From Vulcanimicrobiota bacterium (GTDB lineage: Bacteria; Vulcanimicrobiota; Vulcanimicrobiia; Vulcanimicrobiales; Vulcanimicrobiaceae): DNA of 64,000 nt. A model generated the notes under the pieces. The model searched no databases, had not been told where the DNA came from, and saw only the letters and a list, made by a program, of their open reading frames with translations. Location of the stretch: NCBI GenBank assembly GCA_013036095.1, contig JAAXCW010000007.1:1-64000 (forward strand), in the 5' to 3' direction. Positions 1 to 10,084 of this stretch are shown piece by piece. Position numbers and translations under genes: made by a program. The stretch's first letter is position 1; each line of letters starts with the position of its first letter.

Positions 1-162
1 CACGAGACGCACCGCAGCGTCATCGACGTCGCGAACGCGCGCGGGATGCACGCTCTGGCCCTCGAGATATTCATGGGCCTGATCTATCTGGACTACACGG
101 ACGACCCGGCCAAGGAAGCCCATCCGGACGGAAACGCAACAAATCAGAACATCGGCGTGTAG
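1..162 (+). CDS. C-terminal end of an unidentified protein (partial)
   Basis: The window opens inside a reading frame that gives 53 residues before a TAG stop, with a second TAG in frame directly after it. The visible tail contains the segment LALEIFMGLIYLDYTDDPAK and ends in a polar, Asn-rich stretch (ending NQNIGV). I do not recognise a family from this fragment. It precedes the DUF697 gene by 9 bp on the same strand, so the two may be cotranscribed. The call that this is coding rests only on the open frame and its amino-acid composition. Confidence 0.45.
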   Translation, partial: HETHRSVIDVANARGMHALALEIFMGLIYLDYTDDPAKEAHPDGNATNQNIGV

Positions 163-171
163 TAGCCTCTG

Positions 172-1155
172 ATGGCTACCGCAACCGGCGAAATTCTTCG
201 CCTCGTCCGTAAGGGCATCGACGTCCGCGCGGTTACCGCGCATACCCGCAAGCCGTTCCGGCTCTATTTGTGCGGCGATCCGGCGCTGGTCGCGTCGATG
301 CGTTCGCTGCTGCTCTCGGGACACGACGATTCCGTACCGGCCGACGCGGCGGCTTGCTTGGAAACCATCGTTCCTGGAATGGCGCAAGTCACGATGACCC
401 GCGAAGGGCGCGCGATTCTTTTCCTCGGACGGCGCGGCGACATCCGGAGCGCGGATTTCGGAAGCTTGCGCGCGCTCGATCTTCCAATCTTCGCGATCAC
501 GGTCGACGAAGACGCGCAGCCGAGCGGTCCGGCAGCCGCGCCCGTCGCGGGCGCGACCGGCGAATACGTCGTGACGGCGATTTCAAAAGAGGCGCTGCGC
601 GGGCGCGTCTTTCCGCACCTGGTCGAGCGCTGCAAAGGCGTCGAGATCGCCGTCGGCCGCAGGCTTCCCGTCATGCGCGAGACCGTCGCTGCGAAATTGA
701 CGCGCGACGCTGCCAACAACGCGCTCAAGGTCGCTCTTGCGAGCGCCGTCGTCGATCACATTCCGGTCTTCGGTTTAGTTTTAGGCGCGTTCGCTTCGGC
801 CGGCGATATGGTGGCGATCACCGGCATACAAATGATGCTCCTGCTTCACATCGAGGCCGCGTACGGACGCGATCCCGACGTGCAGCACCTCTGGCAACTC
901 CTTCCGGTCGTCGGCGGCGGCTTCGGCTGGCGCATGCTGGCGCGCGAGCTCTCCGGATTCATTCCCGTCGCCGGCATTGCAATCAAAGGCGCGATCGCCT
1001 ATGCCGGCACGATTGTCGTCGGCGAGGGTGTGACGTTTTATTACGAGCACGGCCGCCACATGAGCCCCGGACAGGCGAGTTCGATCTACGAGAGCACGAA
1101 AAAAGACGCGCTCGGCTTTGCCCGCGAGTTCATGACCCGTTTCACAAAGCGCTAA
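172..1155 (+). CDS. DUF697 (YcjF-like) membrane-associated protein
   Basis: A 327-residue protein. The N-terminal 150 residues look like a soluble alpha/beta region (segments RLYLCGDPALVASM and ILFLGRRGDI). The C-terminal half has the DUF697 pattern: a hydrophobic, glycine-rich helical hairpin around VVDHIPVFGLVLGAFASAGD, then GGGFGWRMLARELSGFIPVAG and IKGAIAYAGTIVVGEG followed by YYEHG. DUF697 domains usually accompany or are fused to GTPases. No P-loop is visible here, so this is a stand-alone version of unknown role, probably at the inner membrane. No Shine-Dalgarno precedes the ATG. The last 14 bp overlap the convergent RDD gene. Confidence 0.75.
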   Translation: MATATGEILRLVRKGIDVRAVTAHTRKPFRLYLCGDPALVASMRSLLLSGHDDSVPADAAACLETIVPGMAQVTMTREGRAILFLGRRGDIRSADFGSLRALDLPIFAITVDEDAQPSGPAAAPVAGATGEYVVTAISKEALRGRVFPHLVERCKGVEIAVGRRLPVMRETVAAKLTRDAANNALKVALASAVVDHIPVFGLVLGAFASAGDMVAITGIQMMLLLHIEAAYGRDPDVQHLWQLLPVVGGGFGWRMLARELSGFIPVAGIAIKGAIAYAGTIVVGEGVTFYYEHGRHMSPGQASSIYESTKKDALGFAREFMTRFTKR

Positions 1156-1879
1156 GGCGCGTCAGCAACTCTTCGTCGTCCAACTGCTGCAAGTCGCGCG
1201 AAACGCGTGGCCGTATGCGGGCGCCAATCTGCGACGCCATGGCGGCGCGATTGCGCGGCGCCATTCCCTCGCGGCGCGCTACGAACTGATCGATGAGCGC
1301 GCGCTCCTGCGGGCTGAGCATCAACGGATGCGCGGTTTCCGAAGGCTGCTGCATCAGTTCGGCCAACTTGGCCGCGCGAGCATCGCGAACGACGATCGTC
1401 CCGGCCGCCATGTCGCCCAGCCGCTTGTTCTCAGGTGAGAGCAGCGCCGCCACCGCGCTGATCGCGTACAGCCCCGCGACGAACTCACCGACGCGGATCA
1501 GGTTACGGATGGCGATGCTCGCAAAGTCCGCCGGATAGCCGCCGTCGCGCACCACGCGCAGCCCCATCAGTTTTTTGCCCGGCGTCTGCCCATTCCAAAA
1601 CGCTTCGAAGAGAATGAAATATCCGAAGTAGATAATGAAGATGATCGTGACGAGGAACGCAATCGCCAGCGACGTTTCGATCTTCGTCGGCCTCGAAACT
1701 TTTTCCATCGCGCTTCCCCAGTGCGCGCCCGCGTAGATCAATCCCCAAAGGATGCCGAGCATGACCAGCGTCTGAATTGTCACGTCGACGGATACCGCCA
1801 AGAAGCGGCTGCCGAGTCCCGCAAGTTCGTAGGAGAACGCGATGCTTTCCGGCGTGCGGACATCGAGCGTGCGATCCAT
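1142..1879 (-). CDS. RDD-family integral membrane protein
   Basis: A 245-residue RDD-domain protein. The start is the ATG that gives MDRTLDVRTPESIAFSYEL; longer versions of the frame only add Arg-rich sequence that overlaps the divergent gene. The domain shows the expected layout: a first membrane segment with LGSRFLAVSVDVTIQ (the R and D of the family), a second around IIFIIYFGYFILFEAFWNGQ, then TPGKKLMGLRVV and RVGEFVAGLYAI. The last ~70 residues are a soluble tail with a short acidic end. RDD proteins are membrane proteins of mostly undefined function. A second RDD domain occurs in the M48-type gene nearby, so the two probably belong to one membrane assembly. Confidence 0.85.
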   Translation of the reverse strand: MDRTLDVRTPESIAFSYELAGLGSRFLAVSVDVTIQTLVMLGILWGLIYAGAHWGSAMEKVSRPTKIETSLAIAFLVTIIFIIYFGYFILFEAFWNGQTPGKKLMGLRVVRDGGYPADFASIAIRNLIRVGEFVAGLYAISAVAALLSPENKRLGDMAAGTIVVRDARAAKLAELMQQPSETAHPLMLSPQERALIDQFVARREGMAPRNRAAMASQIGARIRPRVSRDLQQLDDEELLTRLSAL

Positions 1880-1957
1880 CGCAACGCGTTTCGCCCCACA
1901 GCATGCCACAGGCCCCCTTCGGGGGGCGGTTCGCGGCGCGCGCCGCAATACTCCGGA

Positions 1958-2923
1958 GTGGATCAGCGTTCGTTCGTCCGGCTTCGAGGCCGGGCATGGG
2001 AGCGTTTGGAGTTGCTGCTCGCCCGCACGGGGCGTCGCGGTTTACGCGCCTTGGATGCGGCGGAGCTCTTTGAAGCCGGCAAACTCTACCGCTGGGTCAC
2101 GTCGGATCTCGCCTACGCGCAAGGTCACGGCTATAGTGTCGAGCTGCAGCACTATCTCAACCGCCTGGTCGCGCGATCACATGCGTTGGTATACGGAGCT
2201 GCGGTCGAGCCGGGACGAACACGCATCGCGCACTTTTTCACACAGAGTTTTCCGCGGGAGTTCCGCCGGTCATGGCCGTACGTCGCCGCTTGTGCGGCGC
2301 TCACGATCGCTTGGGCGGTGGTCGCGTTTGCGGTCGTCAGTTCCCATCCGGCCGATGCCTACGCGCTGTTGCCGGAATCGATCGTTCCGTCGCACATCAT
2401 CAAGAGTCTGCACGATTCGAACTTCGCGTTCACCTCGGAATATTCGGCCGCCATGTCGTCAATCATCATCACGAACAACATCAAGGTCGCAATTTTTGCT
2501 TTCGCAGGCGGCATCGTCACGCTCGGACTCTTTACCGTCTACGAATTGACGCTCACCGGGCTCATGGTCGGCGGCCTCGCCGCGCTCTACGGGCAAGCGG
2601 GGTTCGGAAACGACTATTGGGCGACGATCGCGCCGCACGGCGTCATCGAATTGACCGCGATTCAAATCGCCGCGGCGGCCGGACTGCTGCTGGCGGCGGG
2701 CGTCTTGAATCCCGGCAGGCTGAGCCGGCGCGACGCGATCGCGCAAAATGGACGGCGAGCCGGTATCTTGATCGGCGGTGTCGTGGCGATGCTATGCGTC
2801 GCCGGAATGATCGAGGGGTTTTTCTCAAACTTGCGTTTTGGTATCCCGGTTCGCGACAGCGCCGGCGTCCTCACCGCGCTGGCTTTAGTCGCCTATTTCG
2901 GTTTTGCCGGGCGTGAGCGCTGA
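1958..2923 (+). CDS. SpoIIM-like (DUF95) integral membrane protein
   Basis: A 321-residue multi-pass protein. The GTG start is chosen because this family typically begins with a short Met-Asp-x-x-x-Phe-Val element followed by a helix with W-x-R-L, and here the chain reads VDQRSFVRLRGRAWERLELL. Downstream come the SpoIIM-type membrane segments, including NNIKVAIFAFAGGIVTLGL and the ELTLTGLMVGGLAALYGQAG / IAPHGVIELTAIQIAAAAG pair that marks the family. Outside spore formers these proteins are found beside RDD, MoxR and DUF58 genes, as here, and have no established biochemical role. It is divergent from the RDD gene (78-bp gap) and almost touches the M48-RDD gene. Confidence 0.85.
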   Translation: MDQRSFVRLRGRAWERLELLLARTGRRGLRALDAAELFEAGKLYRWVTSDLAYAQGHGYSVELQHYLNRLVARSHALVYGAAVEPGRTRIAHFFTQSFPREFRRSWPYVAACAALTIAWAVVAFAVVSSHPADAYALLPESIVPSHIIKSLHDSNFAFTSEYSAAMSSIIITNNIKVAIFAFAGGIVTLGLFTVYELTLTGLMVGGLAALYGQAGFGNDYWATIAPHGVIELTAIQIAAAAGLLLAAGVLNPGRLSRRDAIAQNGRRAGILIGGVVAMLCVAGMIEGFFSNLRFGIPVRDSAGVLTALALVAYFGFAGRER

Positions 2924-2924
2924 T

Positions 2925-4187
2925 ATGCGGGATCTCTTTCGCGGAAAATTTTCCATTCGCCAGCGTTATGAATGGCTGAGTCTGGCAATAACGCTGGCGT
3001 TCGCGCCGGCGATAGCCTTTGCCATCGGCCGCGTCTGGCACGAAGTCATCGGCGTTTCATCGATCGGCGTCCTGGTCGTCGTAGCGATGGTCTATGTGAC
3101 GATCGCGCGCGGAGCCCTACTGGGCAGCTGCGTGATGATCACGCGCACGCAGTTTCCCGAGCTTTTTTCGGTAGTCGAGCGCTGCGCGTCCATGCTGGAG
3201 CTGCCGATGCCCATGGTCTTCTTGCGCGACGACATCCGCGTTCCGGTCGTGGCGGTCGGTTTCGGCGATCCGTATTCACTGATCATCTCGACGCACTGGA
3301 TCGATCATTTCAAAGAGGACGAGCTGACGTTCGTCATCGGACGCGAGCTCGGACACATCGCTGCCGGACACACGCGGCTGACCTCGATCTTGAGCGTCAA
3401 CGGGCACGAAAACGCCATCGTTTCGCTCGTTTTTGGCGCCTGGCTGCGGCGCACCGAGTTTACGGCCGACCGCGCCGGGCTGCTCTGCTGCGGAAGCACC
3501 GACGCAGCGTACCGCGCGATCGCACTCTGCGAATTCCATTTGTTCGCGCGTAAAGTGGACTTGGCTGCCTTCGCGCAACAGCGCGTTGAGATCGCGCACG
3601 ATTCGGTGCTGCGCCTGGGCGAATGGCTCGCGCCCAATCCGTACGCTACGAACCGCATGGAAAGTCTGCGCGTGTTCCATCACGCGGCGCTGTACGAGTA
3701 TTGGGAAGAACGACTCGTGACGCGGCCGGCGTCGTACGCTCCCGTGGAACAACGGTCGGGAGTTGTGGCGAAAAACGATTGCGCGAGCTTCGGCCGCCGC
3801 CTCGCCGCCATTGCGATCGATTATGCCCTCGTGTCGGCGATCGGCAATTTGGTCGTGACGAGCATCGGCACGCACGGCCCGGGAATCCATTGGAATATCA
3901 ACTTCAATCCGGACCCGTTCGTCTCGCTTCTTGTCTATAGCGCTGTGCTGGTCATGCTCGCGGGACAAACGTTCGGCATGATGATTGTCTCCGTGCGCGT
4001 GACGAACACACATTTTGGACGGCCCAGCGTTTTGCAGGTGATTTGGCGCTACCTGATCGCAGCGCCGCTTTTTTTCTTGAGCCTCTTCTGGCCCGGCTTT
4101 TGGCGCGTCGAGTTACACGATCTCGCTTCGGGGACGCGCCTGGTCGGTTTGGAACGTACGCTGCAGCGCGCCGCGTTGCGGGCGTAG
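2925..4187 (+). CDS. M48-type metalloprotease-like protein fused to an RDD domain, missing the first zinc histidine
   Basis: A 420-residue fusion. Two membrane segments lie near residues 20-65, an M48 peptidase-like domain covers about 70-230, and a C-terminal RDD-type membrane domain about 280-420 (ASFGRRLAAIAIDYALVSAI, then QTFGMMIVSVRV). The zinc motif HExxH reads R140-E-L-G-H144 in the context IGRELGHIAAGH; the downstream glutamate ligand of the family is present as E178 in RRTEFTADRAG. So one of three zinc ligands is replaced by arginine (codon CGC at 3342-3344), and the protein is probably catalytically dead or altered. The ATG at 2925 directly follows the SpoIIM-like stop; TTG 2904 and GTG 2913 are possible earlier starts. 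It converges on the DUF58 gene with a 4-bp gap. Confidence 0.8.
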   Translation: MRDLFRGKFSIRQRYEWLSLAITLAFAPAIAFAIGRVWHEVIGVSSIGVLVVVAMVYVTIARGALLGSCVMITRTQFPELFSVVERCASMLELPMPMVFLRDDIRVPVVAVGFGDPYSLIISTHWIDHFKEDELTFVIGRELGHIAAGHTRLTSILSVNGHENAIVSLVFGAWLRRTEFTADRAGLLCCGSTDAAYRAIALCEFHLFARKVDLAAFAQQRVEIAHDSVLRLGEWLAPNPYATNRMESLRVFHHAALYEYWEERLVTRPASYAPVEQRSGVVAKNDCASFGRRLAAIAIDYALVSAIGNLVVTSIGTHGPGIHWNINFNPDPFVSLLVYSAVLVMLAGQTFGMMIVSVRVTNTHFGRPSVLQVIWRYLIAAPLFFLSLFWPGFWRVELHDLASGTRLVGLERTLQRAALRA

Positions 4188-4191
4188 CGCG

Positions 4192-5515
4192 CTACAGCAG
4201 ACCGCGCTGCTTGACCAGTAAGTACCGGTCGATCAACGCCGTCGTGAGCTCGCGCGCGGGTACGTCGATGACTTGCACGCCCAAACGCTGCAAGATCGCG
4301 GCTGCCGCCCGCCGTTCGTCGCGCAGCTCCAGCGCGACGGCCGCCGCGTAAACGTCCGAACTCGTCTTCGGGAAGGCCTCCAGCGCGCGATCGATCGCGC
4401 GGTCGTTCATGAAGACGCAGATTACGATGTGCCGCTTCGCCAGAATACCGATCTGCGCGAGCACGGAGCTCTGCGCAACCGGATCCACCATGTCGGTAAA
4501 AAAGACGACGAGGCTGCGTTTACGCACGTTGCTGCGCACGTAGGCGAAGGCTCGCGCGTAGTCCGACTCTTCGAAACGCGGTTCCAGATCGTGAACTTGC
4601 GCGGCAATTGAGGAGATCGAATGTCCGCTGCGGGGCGCCTGGGCGCGCAATATCTGGCTCGCGAACGCGACTAATCCAATCTTGTCATGGGCGAGCGAAG
4701 CGATGGAAGCCACCGAAAGCGCCGCGGTGATCGCGTAGTCGAATTTCCGCTGTTCGTCGACGCGCGGGGTCATGAGGCGGCCCGCATCCAGCACGATCAT
4801 GACGTTTTGACTGCGCTCGACTTCGTACTCGGCGACCATCAAACGTCCGCGCCGGGCCGTGGCCTTCCACTCAATCGAGCGGAATTGATCGCCCGGCGCC
4901 CAGTCGCGCAGGTTTTCTAACTCCGTGCCGGTACCGCGTAATCGCATGCGGCGTAAGCCGGCTTCAATCAGGCGGTTACGAACGTGTAGCGCGCCGTACC
5001 GTTCGACCGCGGAAAGATCGGGATAGACGCGGATCGGCTGCCGAGCGCTAAAGCGCAGTCTGCGGCTGAGAAATCCGAATTGGTTTTGCGCCGTGACGTA
5101 GATCGTGTCTAACACGTCGCCACCGCGCGCGACCGGAATCACGCCGCGTTCCACGGCCGCTTCACTGTGCGGAGGCACGGAAACCGTGACTTCGTCCTGG
5201 ACAAACCGCAAGACACGGCAATCGCTTTCGATAAGGTTCAAGCGCAGGGCAGCGCCGGACCGGTTGCGGACGCGGTAGCGCAGCGCGCCGCGTGCGCGAA
5301 GCGCGAACGGTTCGAGCGGCTCGCGTTCGATGTCGAGCGAGGCCCGATCTACTCCGGCGAAAGCATCGGCAAGAGTGCCCGCAACCAGCGCGGCAGCGCA
5401 CAGCGCTGCTAAAACGAGGAATGCCGGCAGCGCGCCGCCGATGGCCAGCAGCAGCGCGAGTATGGCCAGCGTCCAGTAAGCGCGCGGCGCCGGCCACACG
5501 CCGGCGAAGGGAGAC

Positions 5516-5532
<17 letters not shown>
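4192..5532 (-). CDS. DUF58 / von Willebrand A-like protein
   Basis: A 446-residue protein with two N-terminal membrane helices (about 20-58), a beta-rich region, the DUF58 signature at about 205-236 (ENLRDWAPGDQFRSIEWKAT, followed by ARRGR) and a C-terminal von Willebrand A fold. The expected metal site DxSxS reads D249-A-G-R-L253, so the MIDAS is degenerate. DUF58 proteins act with MoxR AAA+ ATPases, thought to be chaperone-like partners; the MoxR gene lies directly upstream and overlaps it by 17 bp. It is the last gene of the minus-strand operon that begins at 9099. Confidence 0.85.
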
Positions 5533-6474
<942 letters not shown>

Positions 6475-6481
<7 letters not shown>

Positions 6482-7539
6482 TCATAATCCTTTCGCAATT
6501 GCGCGAAGATCGTTCCGGCGAGCAAGACCTCGCGCGGTCCGGCGCTCCTTCGTTCTTTGAGCCGGCGCAGCTCTTCGAAGGCCGCGCGTCCGCGTTCGTC
6601 ACCAAGCGGCGGCGAACGAAATCCGCCGGCCGCTCGCGCCAGCCGGGCAATGACGTCATGCGCCGCGCTACCTCGCTGCAGCATGCGCGCCAGCGATTCA
6701 ATGTAGGCCAAGGAGTTGCGCTCGTCGTCGCGCTCCAACGCTCGGGCGGGCGCCAGCCGTACGTTTGCAGCGAGAATAGCCAGCAGCAGCGCGAGCAGCG
6801 CAACGATCACGGCGGCGATTACCGGCCTCGGCAGCACTTGCCAAAACGTGCGCCCCGCGGCATAGCCGTACACGCGTTCGTCGAACATGGGAGATCCCGC
6901 GCCTGCGAACAGATCGTAAGCGAATGCGGCGTTATCGCGCGCGGCTAGTCGCGCGTTATCAAAGAGCGCCGGCGTGACAAATTCCACGATCGTCCCGCGT
7001 CCGTGTTTGAGCGAAACGGCAACCGCGCCGCCGCGCCCGGCCAGCAGCACGTAATGTTTGCGATCGCAAACGGCGCGTATGCTCGACGCAAAATCCCCCG
7101 CGACTACCCGGCGCGTTCCGCGATACCCGCACGCAGTCGATGCTGTCTTACTGCCGGAAGGACGGGTCTTCGGGAGTCCCAGCGCGTCGCGCGTGAACGG
7201 ATACATGCTGCCGAGCACGATCAGCTTTCCGCCGCGCCGTACCCATCTTTCCAGCGCGGCCGACTCCTTCGCGGAGAGAATCGACGAATCGATTGTATAG
7301 TCGCCGGCGAAAACGATCGTCGCGCGCGCCGGCAACTCTCCGAGCGGCAGCTCGTAACGCTGCACGTTCACTCTTTCGCGCTGCAAAAATTCGTACAGCG
7401 CCGCGTAGCCGTTGGGGCCCGCATCGTATGTGGATGGATACGACGAATGCGCGCGCGGCGCCGTGGCGCGCAGCACGGAAAAAGCGGTGAAGAGAAGCAG
7501 CGCCACGCTCAAAATGGCGACGTCGATACGGTTACGCAT
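6475..7539 (-). CDS. DUF4350 membrane protein
   Basis: A 354-residue protein starting at the ATG that gives MRNRIDVAILSVALLLFTAF; the start overlaps the DUF4129 stop by 8 bp. An N-terminal membrane helix (about 7-24) is followed by an extracytoplasmic DUF4350 domain: YDAGPNGYAALYEFLQRE, VFAGDYTIDSSILSAKE, then LERWVRRGGKLIVLG. A second membrane helix lies near 225-250 (PVIAAVIVALLALLLAILAA), with a cytoplasmic tail after it. DUF4350 resembles the glutamine-amidotransferase-like domain of GldG-type proteins and travels with MoxR, DUF58 and DUF4129. No enzymatic residues can be assigned. Confidence 0.8.
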
Positions 7540-8167
7540 GCGTCGGCTCGACCGGCAGTGCGATGTACGCGTCATGCGCTTCCATCCACTCTCCGCGCGC
7601 GACGGGCACTTCGGCGTAGAACGCGGCGACGAAGGGTCTCGCGATGGCATCAAATGCAGGTAGAACGGCGGGTTGGGCTCCCCGCAACGCGCTCCGCCAC
7701 TCGTTGACCGTACGGCTCGGATCTTCGCGCGCGATTCCCAGCCGCTCCAGACGCCTCATCGTTGCGGCGAAGATGAGCGCCAGCGCCAGACGATACTCCC
7801 CGCGCGCCGCGGCCTGACGGCTGAGTTCGTACAGTGCGCCGGGATCGGGGCGGTCGAGGAGCGGGTGCGCAGAATCCGGGCGACGCGCGTCGCGAATGGA
7901 TCCGAGCGCGAGCCGGACCAGCACGACGACGACGACCGCGATCAGCGCGACAGCCAGCGCGTCACCGATGATCGTACTCGCGCGGCTACCGATGTGCACG
8001 TGCGAGAAAAGCGCGTCCCATACGCGCGACCACAATCCGCGCAGCCAGTCCCAAATCATTTCTAACAGTGTGCGGTGCGTGGACGGGACAGCAACCCGGA
8101 AGCGTCTTTCCGAAAGAATCTCCCGCGCGAGATCGCGAGCACCCAGCGGCGGCCGGCTCGCGGTCAT
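7532..8167 (-). CDS. DUF4129 membrane protein
   Basis: A 211-residue protein with an extracytoplasmic N-terminal part containing an amphipathic, Trp-rich helix (MIWDWLRGLWSRVWDAL), one membrane helix at about 68-88 (ALAVALIAVVVVVLVRLAL) and a C-terminal cytoplasmic DUF4129 domain with LYELSRQAAARGEYRLALAL, RRLERLGI and the TVNEW element. The last part (FDAIARPFVAAFYAEVPV) is the typical closing helix of the family. It overlaps its upstream neighbour by an ATGA junction and the DUF4350 gene by 8 bp. Confidence 0.82.
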   Translation of the reverse strand: MTASRPPLGARDLAREILSERRFRVAVPSTHRTLLEMIWDWLRGLWSRVWDALFSHVHIGSRASTIIGDALAVALIAVVVVVLVRLALGSIRDARRPDSAHPLLDRPDPGALYELSRQAAARGEYRLALALIFAATMRRLERLGIAREDPSRTVNEWRSALRGAQPAVLPAFDAIARPFVAAFYAEVPVARGEWMEAHDAYIALPVEPTHA

Positions 8168-9099
8168 TCCAGCCGGTCGAGCTGCGTCTGCATATCCAGG
8201 CCCTCGCGCCGGACCCGGACGTCAAAATAATAGACCGCGAAAAGCAAAGCCGTAAACGTGCTGCTGACCAGGGAGATCGGAGCCGTGACGATTCCATAAA
8301 GCGCGAGGGAGTGCGTTACGCCTTGGGCCAGCGCGGCAACGATCCCAAGCACGATATACAACCCGACGGAAATCGCAATAAGCGCGAGGAAAACAAGCAC
8401 CGCGCGGCCGAGCTCGCGCCGGTTGAAGATTCTAGCGAAACCGGAACTGATCGCCGGAAAGACCGGCGCGTTTTCGACGACGATCGAGATGAAGGCGAAT
8501 CCCATCGCGAACGCACAGAGCGCCAACGCCAACATCCAGGCGATCACGAGAATGGCGGCGATGAAACCGAATGCGATGATGGCGAAGGTCGATCCACGCA
8601 CCAAGAAGAGGCCGGCCGCGAATATCGCGCCAAACGCGAATGCGCCGGCAATCACCGCTGCACCGATCACGGCGATCGTCATGAGTTCCGCGCCTAAAAT
8701 AGCCGGCCATCGCCGCAACGCCGCGCCGTAACTCTGACGCCACGTCGGACGCTGGGAACGGTAAAGATCGGCAACCGCCGACGCCGTCGCCGTGTTCGCA
8801 AACGGCAGCAAGAGCAGCTGTAGCAACAGGACGAGCATAAGAATGCCCTCAAACTGCAGCAATCGAGAAATAACGACCGGCGATGGCGTACTGGACGGAT
8901 GCGTTGCCTGCTGCAGCACCTGCTGGTACGTCCCGCTCCCGTAGGTTGCAAAATAGGAGGCGATCGTCAGCGGGAGGATGACCACCATCATGATGAGCGT
9001 GAAGAGTCCGAAATACCGGACATAGAGCGTGACGGTGCGGTCGAAAATTTCGCCGATGCTCAGCGGCCGAAGCGGCAAGGCGTCACCCGCAATGCTCAT
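8164..9099 (-). CDS. Multi-pass membrane protein, first gene of the MoxR operon
   Basis: A 311-residue protein. The ATG at 9099 is preceded by an AAGAAGGG ribosome-binding site, so the longer upstream frame is not used. The N-terminus MSIAGDALPLRPLSIGEIFD followed by RTVTLYVRYF is a common opening of multi-pass proteins related to the glycerophosphodiester phosphodiesterase membrane-domain group. About six hydrophobic segments follow, with Ala/Ile/Phe-rich helices between 120 and 285. No catalytic motif is seen. Its place at the head of the DUF4129-DUF4350-MoxR-DUF58 operon suggests a membrane component of that assembly. Confidence 0.65.
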   Translation of the reverse strand: MSIAGDALPLRPLSIGEIFDRTVTLYVRYFGLFTLIMMVVILPLTIASYFATYGSGTYQQVLQQATHPSSTPSPVVISRLLQFEGILMLVLLLQLLLLPFANTATASAVADLYRSQRPTWRQSYGAALRRWPAILGAELMTIAVIGAAVIAGAFAFGAIFAAGLFLVRGSTFAIIAFGFIAAILVIAWMLALALCAFAMGFAFISIVVENAPVFPAISSGFARIFNRRELGRAVLVFLALIAISVGLYIVLGIVAALAQGVTHSLALYGIVTAPISLVSSTFTALLFAVYYFDVRVRREGLDMQTQLDRLE

Positions 9100-9149
9100 G
9101 CGCCGCCCTTCTTGAGGATTTGAACAGGGTCCTATGGTAATCAAAGCAG

Positions 9150-9785
9150 ATGCAGCTGCTCGGGCGGATCGCCGCAATCACTCGTTATCCGGTAAAAAGC
9201 CTGGCGGGTGAAGAACTGCCATCCGCGGAGATAAAGCAAGACGGCATCCCCGGCGACCGCGAAGCCGCTTTCTTCGTCACCGGCGGTCACGCGCGCGCCG
9301 GAAAGACCTATCGCGGAAAAGAGCACAACCTGCTCCACTTGACGAGCGATCCGGAACGCGCACAAACGCTCGCGCGCGAAAAAAACGTCGACGTGGAGCT
9401 GCGGCGCGGAGCTCGTCACTTCGACGACGCGCCCATTTCGCTCATCTTTGACCGCTGGGTCGAGGAAGTTTCGGCTGGGCTGGCGCGGCCCATGGATTTT
9501 CGGCGGTGGCGCCCTACGCTTTATGCGCGTGCCGCCGACGACTTCGAGTTCAGTGAAAACGACCTCACCGGAAGCGTCATCGAAGCGGGAACGGCTCTCT
9601 TGCGCGTCCGCTATCCGATCGAACGCTGCGTGGCAACGACCTATGACCCGGTGACCGGCGAGCCCGATCCGGAAGTGCTACGTTACGTCGCGCAGCAGCG
9701 CGCCAACCTGCTGGGCGTTTACTGCGACGTGGAATTGGCCGGCGCAGTGCGCACCGGCGACGCTTTGCGTTTGCGCGCGCGCTGA
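9150..9785 (+). CDS. MOSC-domain protein
   Basis: A 211-residue MOSC (Moco sulfurase C-terminal) domain protein. The N-terminal beta-barrel element GRIAAITRYPVKSLAGEEL is typical, and the conserved cysteine that would carry or contact the sulfur/molybdenum group lies in YPIERCVATTYDPVTGEPDP. MOSC proteins act in molybdenum cofactor handling or as molybdoenzymes; no molybdopterin gene is visible nearby. It is divergent from the MoxR operon (50-bp gap). Its last 67 bp overlap the convergent regulator gene, a long overlap for two unrelated genes. Confidence 0.88.
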   Translation: MQLLGRIAAITRYPVKSLAGEELPSAEIKQDGIPGDREAAFFVTGGHARAGKTYRGKEHNLLHLTSDPERAQTLAREKNVDVELRRGARHFDDAPISLIFDRWVEEVSAGLARPMDFRRWRPTLYARAADDFEFSENDLTGSVIEAGTALLRVRYPIERCVATTYDPVTGEPDPEVLRYVAQQRANLLGVYCDVELAGAVRTGDALRLRAR

Positions 9786-10084
9786 ACGTCGCGTACGACC
9801 GACTCAAGAGCGTCGATGTAGTCGAGAAAACGATCGCGCCCGGCACGCGTAATGCGCACCACGGTCTGCGGGCGGCCTTTGCCCGTGATCCGGCGCGTTT
9901 CCACGATGTTCATCTCGGCAAGCGCGTGCAAGTGGCGGTTCAGATTTCCGTCGGTCAGTTCGCACGCTTCCTGCAGCTGCGTAAAGGAGATGCCTTCCGG
10001 ATGCGCGATCAGCGCGCTGCAAATTGCCAGGCGTCCGCGTTCGTGAAAGACGCGATCGAGCGCGCCCAATGCAAACTGCGTCAT
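9719..10084 (-). CDS. Winged-helix transcriptional regulator
   Basis: A 121-residue regulator starting at the ATG (MTQFALGALDRVFHERGRL) that overlaps the upstream gene by ATGA. The core is a winged helix with LAICSALIAHPEGISFTQLQ, a recognition helix in DGNLNRHLHALAEMNIVETR and a wing in RITGKGRPQTVVRITRAGRD. This is the MarR/ArsR-like type often paired with a small membrane protein. The last ~20 residues are basic and run through the end of the MOSC gene on the other strand. It probably represses its own operon through the palindrome at 10696-10710 (inference). Confidence 0.85.
   Translation of the reverse strand: MTQFALGALDRVFHERGRLAICSALIAHPEGISFTQLQEACELTDGNLNRHLHALAEMNIVETRRITGKGRPQTVVRITRAGRDRFLDYIDALESVVRDVQRARKRKASPVRTAPANSTSQ

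Noticed and set aside
2925-4187. Reading the M48-RDD protein as an active HtpX-like protease
   Set aside because: The HExxH histidine is arginine in the given sequence, so activity should not be assumed.
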